Positions 42,851 through 50,899 of a stretch of DNA of 64,000 nucleotides are shown piece by piece. The position numbers were made by a program, and so were the translations under genes. The stretch is from contig CAJTWL010000002.1 in assembly GCA_910579845.1 (NCBI GenBank), positions 1 through 64,000 on the forward strand, read 5' to 3'. The notes under the pieces are model-generated. The model saw only the letters and a list, made by a program, of their open reading frames with translations. It did no database searches and had not been told where the DNA came from. This stretch comes from an uncultured Muribaculaceae bacterium. GTDB lineage: Bacteria > Bacteroidota > Bacteroidia > Bacteroidales > Muribaculaceae. Every line of letters starts with the position of its first letter. Within the stretch, counting starts at the first letter, position 1.

Positions 42851-44509
42851 ATGAAAAAGATCATCAAACCATTGGCAGGCGCGTCCCTGCTGCTTCCGTG
42901 GGCAATTCAGGCAAACGGAGCCGACAAGCCGAATATCATCTTCTTCCTCGTAGATGATTACGGCTGGCTTGACAGCGAAGTGGCATATGGAGAAGAGGTA
43001 TATCCGAACAACCACCGCATGCACACCCCGAACATGAAACGCCTTTCAGAGAAAGGTGTCATCATGACAAATGCTTATGCATGCCCCATCTCCACTCCGA
43101 CACGCACGTCCCTGATGTCAGGCATGCACGCTGCACACGAGAAAATCAACATGTTTACCGCTCCTGAAATCAACACTCCTACCGACTTCACCGGTGGAAC
43201 CCGCGGCTTCTTCACTGATGCTTCAAGCCGCGAAAACGATGACATCTTTGCACGTCCCGAATGGAACTACAACGGCATCAGTCCCGAACCCGGAGTACCA
43301 CACACCCAATATATGACACCAATGGTGAAACAGTTGCGCGACAACGGCTACTACACCATCCATATCGGCAAAGCCCACTGGGCATCCATGGGCACACCCG
43401 GAGTGTCACCTTACAACATGGGGTTCATTGTCAATGTTGCAGGCAACATGGCCGGTATGCCCCGCAGCTATTATGCGGAAGACAATTTCGGCAATCAGCC
43501 CGACAAGTGGACCTATTCAGCTATAAACGACCTTGAAGAATATTACGGTTCCGATAAAAACCTGACTCAGGCCATCACTGACAAAGCTCTTAAAGCAATG
43601 GATTATCCCATTGAGAAAGGAGAACCGTTCTATCTTTATATGTCTCATTTCGGTGTACACACTCCTATTCATCCGGAGCCTCAGTATTATCAGAAATACC
43701 TTGATGCCGGTCAGGAGGAAAAGACTGCCATGTATTCATCGATGGTTGAAAGCGTTGACGAAAGTCTCGGTCAGATTATGGACTATCTTGACAAAAAGGG
43801 CGTTGCCGACAACACTATCATCGTGTTCTATTCCGACAATGGCGGTCACTCTCTGAATGATGCAAAGAACAGCGTGCCACATACATTCAACGAACCGTTG
43901 CGTGAAGGGAAAGGATCCGTATACGAAGGAGGCGTAAGAGTGCCGATGATGGTTTACTGGCCCGGGAAAACCGCTGCAGGGATGCGTATCAACACTCCTG
44001 TGACTCCGCCTGATTTCTATCCCTCTATTTGCGAGATGGCTGGAATAACTGACCCGAAGACTGTTCAGGAACTTGACGGAAAAAGCTTTGTAAAACTTGT
44101 AACAGATGGCTCGCAGCTTGCTAAGAAAGCTGTTGACGAGGGTAAGATAAAGAATCAGAAAGAGGCTAATGCATTTGTAATTCCTCAATCTGTTTCAGGA
44201 ATAGATCCGGACCGCACTGTCATATCCCATATGCCTCACCAGTGGAGAATAGAGGATCAGGATGATGTAGACTTCCTTTCTGCTGTCCGCAAGGGCGACT
44301 GGAAACTTGTTTATCGTATGCATGACGGCAAGCTTGAGCTTTACAATCTTAGGAAAGACCTTAGCGAACGTAATGATGTCGCCGCCAAGAATCCTAAGAT
44401 TGTAAAAGAGCTGGCTAAGGAATTAGGCACAACACTTCGCAAATGGGGTGCTCCAATGCCGGTAGTTAAAGCCACTGGCAAACTTGTTCCAATGCCTGAC
44501 GAACTATAA
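42851..44509 (+). CDS. Secreted Ser-type sulfatase
   Basis: A 552-residue sulfatase starting at the ATG at 42851; an upstream extension of the frame runs through palindromic element A and is not real. It has a signal peptide (about 1-23, ending QANG), metal-binding NIIFFLVDDYGW, and active site STPTRTSLMSG with nucleophile precursor S81. FYLYMSHFGVHTPIH and VFYSDNGGHS complete the fold. It is closely similar to the sulfatase at 56614. Probably periplasmic, acting on sulfated glycans. Follows the phosphodiester glycosidase codirectionally across element A. Confidence 0.93.
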   Translation: MKKIIKPLAGASLLLPWAIQANGADKPNIIFFLVDDYGWLDSEVAYGEEVYPNNHRMHTPNMKRLSEKGVIMTNAYACPISTPTRTSLMSGMHAAHEKINMFTAPEINTPTDFTGGTRGFFTDASSRENDDIFARPEWNYNGISPEPGVPHTQYMTPMVKQLRDNGYYTIHIGKAHWASMGTPGVSPYNMGFIVNVAGNMAGMPRSYYAEDNFGNQPDKWTYSAINDLEEYYGSDKNLTQAITDKALKAMDYPIEKGEPFYLYMSHFGVHTPIHPEPQYYQKYLDAGQEEKTAMYSSMVESVDESLGQIMDYLDKKGVADNTIIVFYSDNGGHSLNDAKNSVPHTFNEPLREGKGSVYEGGVRVPMMVYWPGKTAAGMRINTPVTPPDFYPSICEMAGITDPKTVQELDGKSFVKLVTDGSQLAKKAVDEGKIKNQKEANAFVIPQSVSGIDPDRTVISHMPHQWRIEDQDDVDFLSAVRKGDWKLVYRMHDGKLELYNLRKDLSERNDVAAKNPKIVKELAKELGTTLRKWGAPMPVVKATGKLVPMPDEL

Positions 44510-44530
44510 TCGGCGATTATATACCGACAT

Positions 44531-44575
44531 TTAACAGACCTTATTCCGCAAAAAATATGGAATAAGGTCTGTTAA
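44531..44575 (+). terminator. Terminator of the sulfatase gene
   Basis: TTAACAGACCTTATTCC (44531-44547) and GGAATAAGGTCTGTTAA (44559-44575) form a perfect 17-bp stem, followed by TTTTG. A TAAATTTG promoter motif for the next gene lies at 44591-44598. Confidence 0.9.
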
Positions 44576-44590
44576 TTTTGTAAATTTTAG

Positions 44591-44598
44591 TAAATTTG
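44591..44598 (+). promoter_or_regulatory. Probable -7 element of the TPR/GHKL gene
   Basis: TAAATTTG matches TAnnTTTG; the predicted start is near 44605, 25 bases before the ATG at 44630. The -33 position overlaps the preceding terminator and is not clear. Confidence 0.5.
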
Positions 44599-44629
44599 CA
44601 CGATAAGGACTTATCCTACCGAGTTATTT

Positions 44630-46618
44630 ATGAAAAAAATCTTTATTCTCCTCATAATAATCTTTCTTCTACCTTCTGTCAAATCAACGGCAGACAACAA
44701 AGTTATTATTGAACATGTAAAACAGGAGTTGACAAATGCAGGCTCTCCTAAGGACTCCATACGCCTTCTATATGATCTTTTCGACCTTTCCCAAAGGAAA
44801 GAGCAGATAAAAATTGGGAATAAGATATTAGAACTGGGATCCCGAACAAACAATGAAGATGTCCAACTCGATATTCTGCGTCAGATGGCAAACATCACAC
44901 GCAACATTTCCGTGCTGAAAAATATCGAGGCACATGCGCGTAAAATGCGTGCCACAAAAGCCCAGAAAGAGACATTGCTCTTTATTCATATGAAACAGGT
45001 TTCCGTACAAGCCCGTTATCTTCCGGAAAAGCATCGACAGATGAAGATTGCTGAGATTATTACAACAAACAACTTCGACAAGCTTGACAAATATGGCAAG
45101 ATCGAACAACTGTTCACCATATGCGAATATCTCAGCAACTATGCCGACGGCAAACTGTTGATTGAATATATGAGTGATCTTGAGGAGCTTATGAATGAGG
45201 CAGACCTCGACAGCTATGCTCTTAAAAATCTATTCTATGGTGAGTCAGCCAATATATATACCTACAGCAACGAAGGCAGTAAGGCTCTTGAAGCAGACCG
45301 AAAACTGCTAAATATAATATCCAAGCTCGAAAAAGAATATAAATCAAAAGGTCGTCGTTACCGCAACTATAATATCAGCCGCTATGTTATTTTACGTAGA
45401 ATGATGAGTAATTTCAAATGGCTGGACACACCGGAGATAAACAATATATATTCACAAATACTGGCATTGACGGAAGCAGATCCGGATGTAAAAGCCGACT
45501 TTTGGAAGAAACGACGCACATCAGCCTATCATGCCATGGAGAACGGCAGATATACGGAAGCAATTCCATATATCGAACAAAGTCTTGAGTCCGAAAAATC
45601 CATGCCTATACGCAAACAGCTGTGTGAAATGTTGATAGAGGCGTCAAAGAAAGCCGGAGATACAATATCCCTTAAGCGTGCAAATAACATGTACCGTGGC
45701 ATTAAGCAGGAATACGATTCACTGCATACCAAAACAAAATACAATGAGTTGCAGATACGCTATCAGGTGAACATTCTAAAGACTGATAACGCCCGCATGG
45801 TTCTTGAGAAAAAAGATGCCGAAATAACATCTGCCCGCCGTATAATGACATTTGTGATCGTAGGATGGGTGGTATTAGGAATATTTCTTGTATTGATGCT
45901 CATATTGTGGACAAGATATAAACGCAATATTATCAACCTCGGCAAATTTGTTGATACATTGGCTCAGGAACGGGACAGACTTAAATCAAAAAGAGCCTTG
46001 AAACATCTCAAGAATTACACCCCTCCTGCCACACTGCTCAACAGCAAACAGCGAAATTCCGTAGATGGAATGATCAATTTCATACTTAATGACCTTCTTT
46101 ATATCTCTGCAATCGGTCAGGATTATGCGGATCAATATATGGAGTGGGTCAATGTAGGAGAATTCCTGAAAGAAAGATTTACAACGCTTAATGCTCATTT
46201 AAGAAAGAATGTGGAAGTGGAGGTAAAATATCCGGATCCCAACTTCGACATATATATTGACAGAATCTGTCTTACCAAAATCACAGACCATATACTCCAT
46301 CTTGCGGTAAGGCTCACTCCGGCAGGAGGGAAAGCTGGATTTGAATGTACCCTTGATGAGTCCGGCAAGAACGCCAAACTAAAATTCTGGCATGAGGGGA
46401 ACCCGTTGCCCGATAATAAAGAGGAACTGATATTCGATAGCTTCCTTACATTCGACACAATGACAGAAGAGAAGCATGCGGCTCTTCGCATGTGCAGGAT
46501 GATTCACTTCTTACTTGAGTCAACAATGTATGTTGATAAAAGCAACAAGGATATCGTCACTCTCACAATCACCATTCCTGTGGATGGAGACAAAAAACAG
46601 GGACTTGCCACGACATAA
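44630..46618 (+). CDS. TPR-transmembrane protein with degenerate histidine-kinase ATPase domain
   Basis: A 662-residue protein. A signal peptide (1-20) leads to a large all-helical, TPR-like periplasmic region, then one transmembrane helix (about 403-426), and a cytoplasmic portion that aligns by eye with a GHKL ATPase. Where kinases have the N-box Asn, here it reads TDHILHLAVRLTPAGGK, with no Asn; the DxGxG box is replaced by FWHEGNPLP. No His-box phosphoacceptor is obvious. This is the architecture of Bacteroidales TPR sensor kinases with a dead catalytic domain. No response regulator is adjacent. Function is unknown. Confidence 0.75.
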   Translation: MKKIFILLIIIFLLPSVKSTADNKVIIEHVKQELTNAGSPKDSIRLLYDLFDLSQRKEQIKIGNKILELGSRTNNEDVQLDILRQMANITRNISVLKNIEAHARKMRATKAQKETLLFIHMKQVSVQARYLPEKHRQMKIAEIITTNNFDKLDKYGKIEQLFTICEYLSNYADGKLLIEYMSDLEELMNEADLDSYALKNLFYGESANIYTYSNEGSKALEADRKLLNIISKLEKEYKSKGRRYRNYNISRYVILRRMMSNFKWLDTPEINNIYSQILALTEADPDVKADFWKKRRTSAYHAMENGRYTEAIPYIEQSLESEKSMPIRKQLCEMLIEASKKAGDTISLKRANNMYRGIKQEYDSLHTKTKYNELQIRYQVNILKTDNARMVLEKKDAEITSARRIMTFVIVGWVVLGIFLVLMLILWTRYKRNIINLGKFVDTLAQERDRLKSKRALKHLKNYTPPATLLNSKQRNSVDGMINFILNDLLYISAIGQDYADQYMEWVNVGEFLKERFTTLNAHLRKNVEVEVKYPDPNFDIYIDRICLTKITDHILHLAVRLTPAGGKAGFECTLDESGKNAKLKFWHEGNPLPDNKEELIFDSFLTFDTMTEEKHAALRMCRMIHFLLESTMYVDKSNKDIVTLTITIPVDGDKKQGLATT

Positions 46619-46641
46619 AGCAGTCTGACAGATGGGTGAAC

Positions 46642-46683
46642 AATTATCCTTTCATGAATGTATAATCTCATGAGAGGATAATT
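46642..46683 (+). promoter_or_regulatory. Hairpin directly in front of the ClC gene
   Basis: AATTATCC (46642-46649) pairs with GGATAATT (46676-46683) and TCATGA (46652-46657) with TCATGA (46668-46673). The stem ends 4 bases before the ATG at 46688, so it would cover the ribosome landing site. It may also be a terminator for the upstream gene, though no T run follows. Confidence 0.65.
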
Positions 46684-46687
46684 ATAT

Positions 46688-48001
46688 ATGAAAGTACTTG
46701 AAATCAAGAATAATCTTTTAGCGGAGCTCTCTGAAACCACCCGGATCATTATTGCTGCTGTATTTGTGGGCATCATGGCAGGGTTTGCCACATTCTTGCT
46801 GAAGAAATCTATCTCGTATCTCTCCATACTGCTTACCGGACATTTCTCCTCCTACCACTCCAATTACCTGTTTTTAGTCTGCCCGTTGGCAGGAATTCTG
46901 CTTGCAACCCTCTTTCAGCTGTTCATACACAAGAATCTCGCACATGGCACAGAACAGTTAAAAAACAAAATAAATGCCAACGACTTCCATATGAGACGCG
47001 ATATGACAGTGTCACCGTTACTTGGTTGTATAATGACTGTTGGAATGGGAGGTTCAGCAGGTTCTGAAAGTCCGAGTGCCTACGCAGGCGCCGCTATCGG
47101 TGATCGTACAGCCCGATGGTTTCAGCTGTCACCTGCATCTGCAAGAATACTGTTCGGTTGCGGAGCGGCAGCCGGAATTGCAGGCATATTCAAATCACCG
47201 GTAGGAGGAATAATGTTTGCGGTAGAAGTATTGCAAATGGAATTTACAGTGATCGGTATTCTTGCAGTTACATGCGCCGCCATTACAGCGTTCTCCATGT
47301 GCTTTATATTAAGCGGATTCTCATGGGATCTGACCCTGACAGCCGATTCCGTATTCGATCCATCACTATTATGGTGGATAGCTCTGTTCGGTATTTTTTG
47401 CGGTATATACTCTGCTTATTATGATTTTACACAGAAGAAAACAGGTAAATTCTTCCTGAATATAAGAAACAGATGGTTGCGGGCCGGGTTAAGCGGTTTA
47501 GGCATAGGGGTTGCAATCTTTATATTCCCTTCGCTATATGGAGAAGGTTATAATGTCGTATCAGACGTAATAAACGGAGCACGGACTCCAGTGCTTACAT
47601 ATAGCCCGCTTTATCAATATTCCATGAATCCGATTATTCTTATATCGGGTGTTGCCGCCATCCTATTGATAAAAGGAGTTGTAGTTGGAGCCACAAACAA
47701 TGGCGGGGGTGTTGCCGGTAAATTCGCGCCTACAATTTTTGCAGGATGTCTGTGCGGCTACCTCTTTGCCTTTATAGCCAACAGTCTTTTTGACGCAGGT
47801 CTTTCCACTCAGAATTTTGCTTTGATCGGTTGTGCGGCTGTAATGGCCGGAGCCGTTCGAGCCCCTTTGATGGCCGTATTCATTGCTGCGGAAATTTCAG
47901 ACCATTACAATTTCATAATCGCGTTTATTATAGTGTCTGCTCTGTCCTATCTGACCGCAGACAGCATAAGAAAACTATCCGTCAGATTCAATAAACAATA
48001 A
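46688..48001 (+). CDS. ClC family chloride channel/antiporter
   Basis: A 437-residue membrane protein of the ClC family, which moves chloride (or other anions) and often protons. The external gate segment reads GGSAGSESPSAYAGAAIG with gating E127; the usual GREGP is replaced by GSESP. The GxFxP selectivity segment appears as GGGVAGKFAPTIFAG. The first selectivity motif (normally GSGIP) reads AHGTEQ. No CBS domains. Ends 2 bases before the convergent gene at 48004. Confidence 0.9.
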   Translation: MKVLEIKNNLLAELSETTRIIIAAVFVGIMAGFATFLLKKSISYLSILLTGHFSSYHSNYLFLVCPLAGILLATLFQLFIHKNLAHGTEQLKNKINANDFHMRRDMTVSPLLGCIMTVGMGGSAGSESPSAYAGAAIGDRTARWFQLSPASARILFGCGAAAGIAGIFKSPVGGIMFAVEVLQMEFTVIGILAVTCAAITAFSMCFILSGFSWDLTLTADSVFDPSLLWWIALFGIFCGIYSAYYDFTQKKTGKFFLNIRNRWLRAGLSGLGIGVAIFIFPSLYGEGYNVVSDVINGARTPVLTYSPLYQYSMNPIILISGVAAILLIKGVVVGATNNGGGVAGKFAPTIFAGCLCGYLFAFIANSLFDAGLSTQNFALIGCAAVMAGAVRAPLMAVFIAAEISDHYNFIIAFIIVSALSYLTADSIRKLSVRFNKQ

Positions 48002-48003
48002 CT

Positions 48004-48570
48004 TCAAAATCTTAAATAATAGGCAACAGGATCAAAAATTACTTTAAAAGGATTGCCTCTCCGTCCACGATGTTCACTATCCATGTAATAGAACGAGTGC
48101 TGCGTATCAAATGTAGGGATATCAACCTTTCTGGTCTCGCCAGACGGTATGGAACATGTAAGTTTCAGGAATCTCTTTGTAAGCTGTCTGCCGTCAGGTG
48201 TCCGGTAATCAATATACAATACCACTCCTGTCAAGACTTTGTCGGTAATATTCCGGATAAAGAAACTCTCTTTCCCGCTACGTAATGTTTTATCAAAACC
48301 CGTAAACTGTATCTGATCCAGCCTATAGCCGTTATTACAGGTCTCACAGTATGACGCTACCATAAAGCTGCCTTCAACCAGATCTCCAACGGTATCTGCC
48401 GGAGTTATATCCCTTACATTTATATCGCCTGTTATTGTACTTGCAGATTTCTTAGTATTACGGGTATCAGACTTCTCTGTTCCCTTTACCTTATACCCGA
48501 TTTTCCGCGCCCCGACTGTCAAAGGAAGCGCAATCGACAAAAGCAGTAATATTGGAATCAGTCTGTTCAT
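48004..48570 (-). CDS. Secreted protein of unknown function
   Basis: A 188-residue protein from the ATG at 48570; a longer frame reaching 48687 would overlap the next gene and lacks a signal peptide. It begins with a signal peptide (MNRLIPILLLLSIALPLTVGA). The mature part has a Lys-rich low-complexity segment, a Cys pair (CETCNNGY) and alternating strands. No family is recognised. It is the last gene of the minus run and starts 35 bases after the stop of the upstream secreted protein. Confidence 0.7.
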   Translation of the reverse strand: MNRLIPILLLLSIALPLTVGARKIGYKVKGTEKSDTRNTKKSASTITGDINVRDITPADTVGDLVEGSFMVASYCETCNNGYRLDQIQFTGFDKTLRSGKESFFIRNITDKVLTGVVLYIDYRTPDGRQLTKRFLKLTCSIPSGETRKVDIPTFDTQHSFYYMDSEHRGRRGNPFKVIFDPVAYYLRF

Positions 48571-48604
48571 TAAAAATGAAGCTATCTGAATATGTTTGAG
48601 TATA

Positions 48605-49165
48605 TTAAAAATATAAAGGAAGTTCCTGACTGTTGTCAGGATATATCTTAACCAGTCCAATAGGCAGCTCTGACTTGGGATTGTCAACAGATACCTTGAT
48701 CGACCGCCAGAATTTAGGCAGGAACCACATGGTGCGGAAAGAGACTTTCAGTTTCAAAGGTTTCATCTGTATCGATGTGCCATTCCTGTCCAATATCGCC
48801 ACACAACTTCTCGTAGTTGACATGATATCTTTTGATTTCTCGATCCGCAAAGACATACTGTACTTGCTTCTATCAGACGTGCTTTCCATACTGCCCACTA
48901 TTTCTCCCGGTTCAAAGCGGCAATCCGGAGATTCGAGCAAAATTATATTATAATGCCCCTTCTTATCGGCATTCCTCCGAACAAAAACCATAGTCTCATC
49001 ATCAGGGAATTCCCAGATACCCTCCACTCCTGCCAGCGCGCACTCGTCACAATATCGTTCCGCGCTCCTGATATCGGATATAATATCGTCAGAAGCACTT
49101 AGGGGAAGACTGAAAGCTATCCCCATTAACAACAGAATGCTCCGCACTTTACTTCTGAGCGACAT
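48605..49165 (-). CDS. Secreted protein of unknown function
   Basis: A 186-residue protein with a signal peptide (about 1-24, ending LSAS). The mature part is mostly beta strands with a Cys pair (YCDECAL). WEFPDDETMVFVRR and FRTMWFLPKFWRSIKV are distinctive, but I do not recognise a family. It lies 11 bases after the outer-membrane barrel gene, so the two are probably cotranscribed and may act together at the envelope. Confidence 0.7.
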   Translation of the reverse strand: MSLRSKVRSILLLMGIAFSLPLSASDDIISDIRSAERYCDECALAGVEGIWEFPDDETMVFVRRNADKKGHYNIILLESPDCRFEPGEIVGSMESTSDRSKYSMSLRIEKSKDIMSTTRSCVAILDRNGTSIQMKPLKLKVSFRTMWFLPKFWRSIKVSVDNPKSELPIGLVKIYPDNSQELPLYF

Positions 49166-49176
49166 ATTTCGACTAA

Positions 49177-50826
49177 TTATCTCTTAGTGGAGAACTGATA
49201 GGACAATCCGATACTGAGAATCTCCTTGAGCATGAATTTACTCCATTTTGTACTCCTCTCCTTGACGATGTTTCCGGCTTCATCCTTGACGGGATTCCCA
49301 TTTGCATCAAGCACATTCCGATACAAAGTCGGCGCAGAGGAATCGTAACGCATATTAACAAAAATCTGCGTTGAGAAGAATTTTGAGAACTGGAAATTGA
49401 TTGTGTTTTCCCAGTCTCCCATAGCATATTTATAATCGGTAAACAGGAATAGACGAGACTTATAATTAACAATCTTTGTTATAGTCCAATTTAAAGTCAG
49501 ATCGGCATTACTACCGACTTCGCTCTGACACCTTTGACCATAATTCATATTAAACAGGCTGTGTGGCACTTTCATGGATACCGCTGTTCGTAAGTTATAT
49601 GAAATAGGTGCTATTGACGCATTGAACTGAGCGGTTTTATTCTTATTGGAGACACTATAAGTCATACCAAGACCCAAGTTAAGGTCACCCGGTGTCAGGA
49701 ATGAAGCTATACGATCATTAGTACCTTTCTTATAATTATTGAGCATTTGGGTCTTAAATTGCCCCGTTATTGAATAATACCAGTTCCTGCGGGCTTTATA
49801 ACCAAACTTCACATTATACTGGAACAGATCCTGCGAAATGGAATATTTACGATAAGGATCATCCTCAACTGAATTCAGACCCAGACGATAAGAGAGCGTG
49901 CTTTGAAAAAGCACATTCGGATGCCACACTGTATTCAGCTGCACATCCCATAGGAAATTGACAAGGAGCGATACATGATTATTGCCACCCTGATACCAGT
50001 TTGGCGAAAGATAAGCCTGTGAGAACTGAAGGGCTGAGTTAAATACGTGAAGCCAATGTTTCTTCTCAACGACCGCCTCTTTTATCACAGCTTCATTTAT
50101 ATCTATTCCGGAAACAGAGTGTCGTTTGAGGAAACCGTGAAATGAATAATCCTCCTCTTTAAGTTTTGGGGGCACGGGGAGCATCCAGTACGCATATTCT
50201 ATCTTTGAAGGAGTCTCCACCATCATTGAGTACATCATATCATCCTGCATATTCCATGCTTCGTATGCGTATTCAAGCCATTTGGGTCGCGGATTTCCTA
50301 ATAATGGCGATTCATATATAGGATTCTCATTGATCTCTTCTATAGATATTGTATCCTCTGTGATTGCCGGAGTCACACCCCACAGTTCATCAATATATTT
50401 TTTACGTAATGCAGCAGAATCAACCTTTTCTATATCCTTACTTTCCGCTCTCATTTTTCTATCAGCGAGCGTCCATATGGCAAATGACTGAGACTTATAA
50501 TCAGGAACCGACACTCTTTTCATTCTGTCAAGAGGACGGTATTCTGAAAACACCCAAGGAGCAAGCAGCCGGTTGAATGTCGGCATATCAACCGGAACAG
50601 TTATATTGCTGAGAATATCTTCCAACTCTCTGACACGCAATGCTTCCTCCGGATTATTGTTTAAAGCCGCCTTCTCTATCGAATCACGCTTCACCATTAT
50701 TTCCTGGGCACTTTTGACATGCCTGAATACCGGACGCGGGGTCTCACTTTGAGCGAAGACCGTTGCAGAACCCAATAATATTGCGCCTGCAACTGAGGTC
50801 TTTATAAAAATATCAATCGTACTCAT
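49177..50826 (-). CDS. DUF3078-like outer-membrane barrel protein
   Basis: A 549-residue exported protein with a signal peptide (ending about VFAQ). An N-terminal third of about 240 polar residues precedes a barrel. The barrel part begins FSQAYLSPNWYQGGNNHVSLLVNF, typical of DUF3078-type Bacteroidetes outer-membrane proteins, and ends IGLSYQFSTKR. Many strands such as WYYSITGQFKTQMLNNYKKG support a barrel. It follows the S41 protease gene after 73 bases in the same direction. The substrate is unknown. Confidence 0.75.
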   Translation of the reverse strand: MSTIDIFIKTSVAGAILLGSATVFAQSETPRPVFRHVKSAQEIMVKRDSIEKAALNNNPEEALRVRELEDILSNITVPVDMPTFNRLLAPWVFSEYRPLDRMKRVSVPDYKSQSFAIWTLADRKMRAESKDIEKVDSAALRKKYIDELWGVTPAITEDTISIEEINENPIYESPLLGNPRPKWLEYAYEAWNMQDDMMYSMMVETPSKIEYAYWMLPVPPKLKEEDYSFHGFLKRHSVSGIDINEAVIKEAVVEKKHWLHVFNSALQFSQAYLSPNWYQGGNNHVSLLVNFLWDVQLNTVWHPNVLFQSTLSYRLGLNSVEDDPYRKYSISQDLFQYNVKFGYKARRNWYYSITGQFKTQMLNNYKKGTNDRIASFLTPGDLNLGLGMTYSVSNKNKTAQFNASIAPISYNLRTAVSMKVPHSLFNMNYGQRCQSEVGSNADLTLNWTITKIVNYKSRLFLFTDYKYAMGDWENTINFQFSKFFSTQIFVNMRYDSSAPTLYRNVLDANGNPVKDEAGNIVKERSTKWSKFMLKEILSIGLSYQFSTKR

Positions 50827-50899
50827 GAAAAAAGCTTATGGGATTAAAGAAGTTTAGTCAGTTTGTATATGTGGCGATGAATAAAATCCTGTCCGGTTA

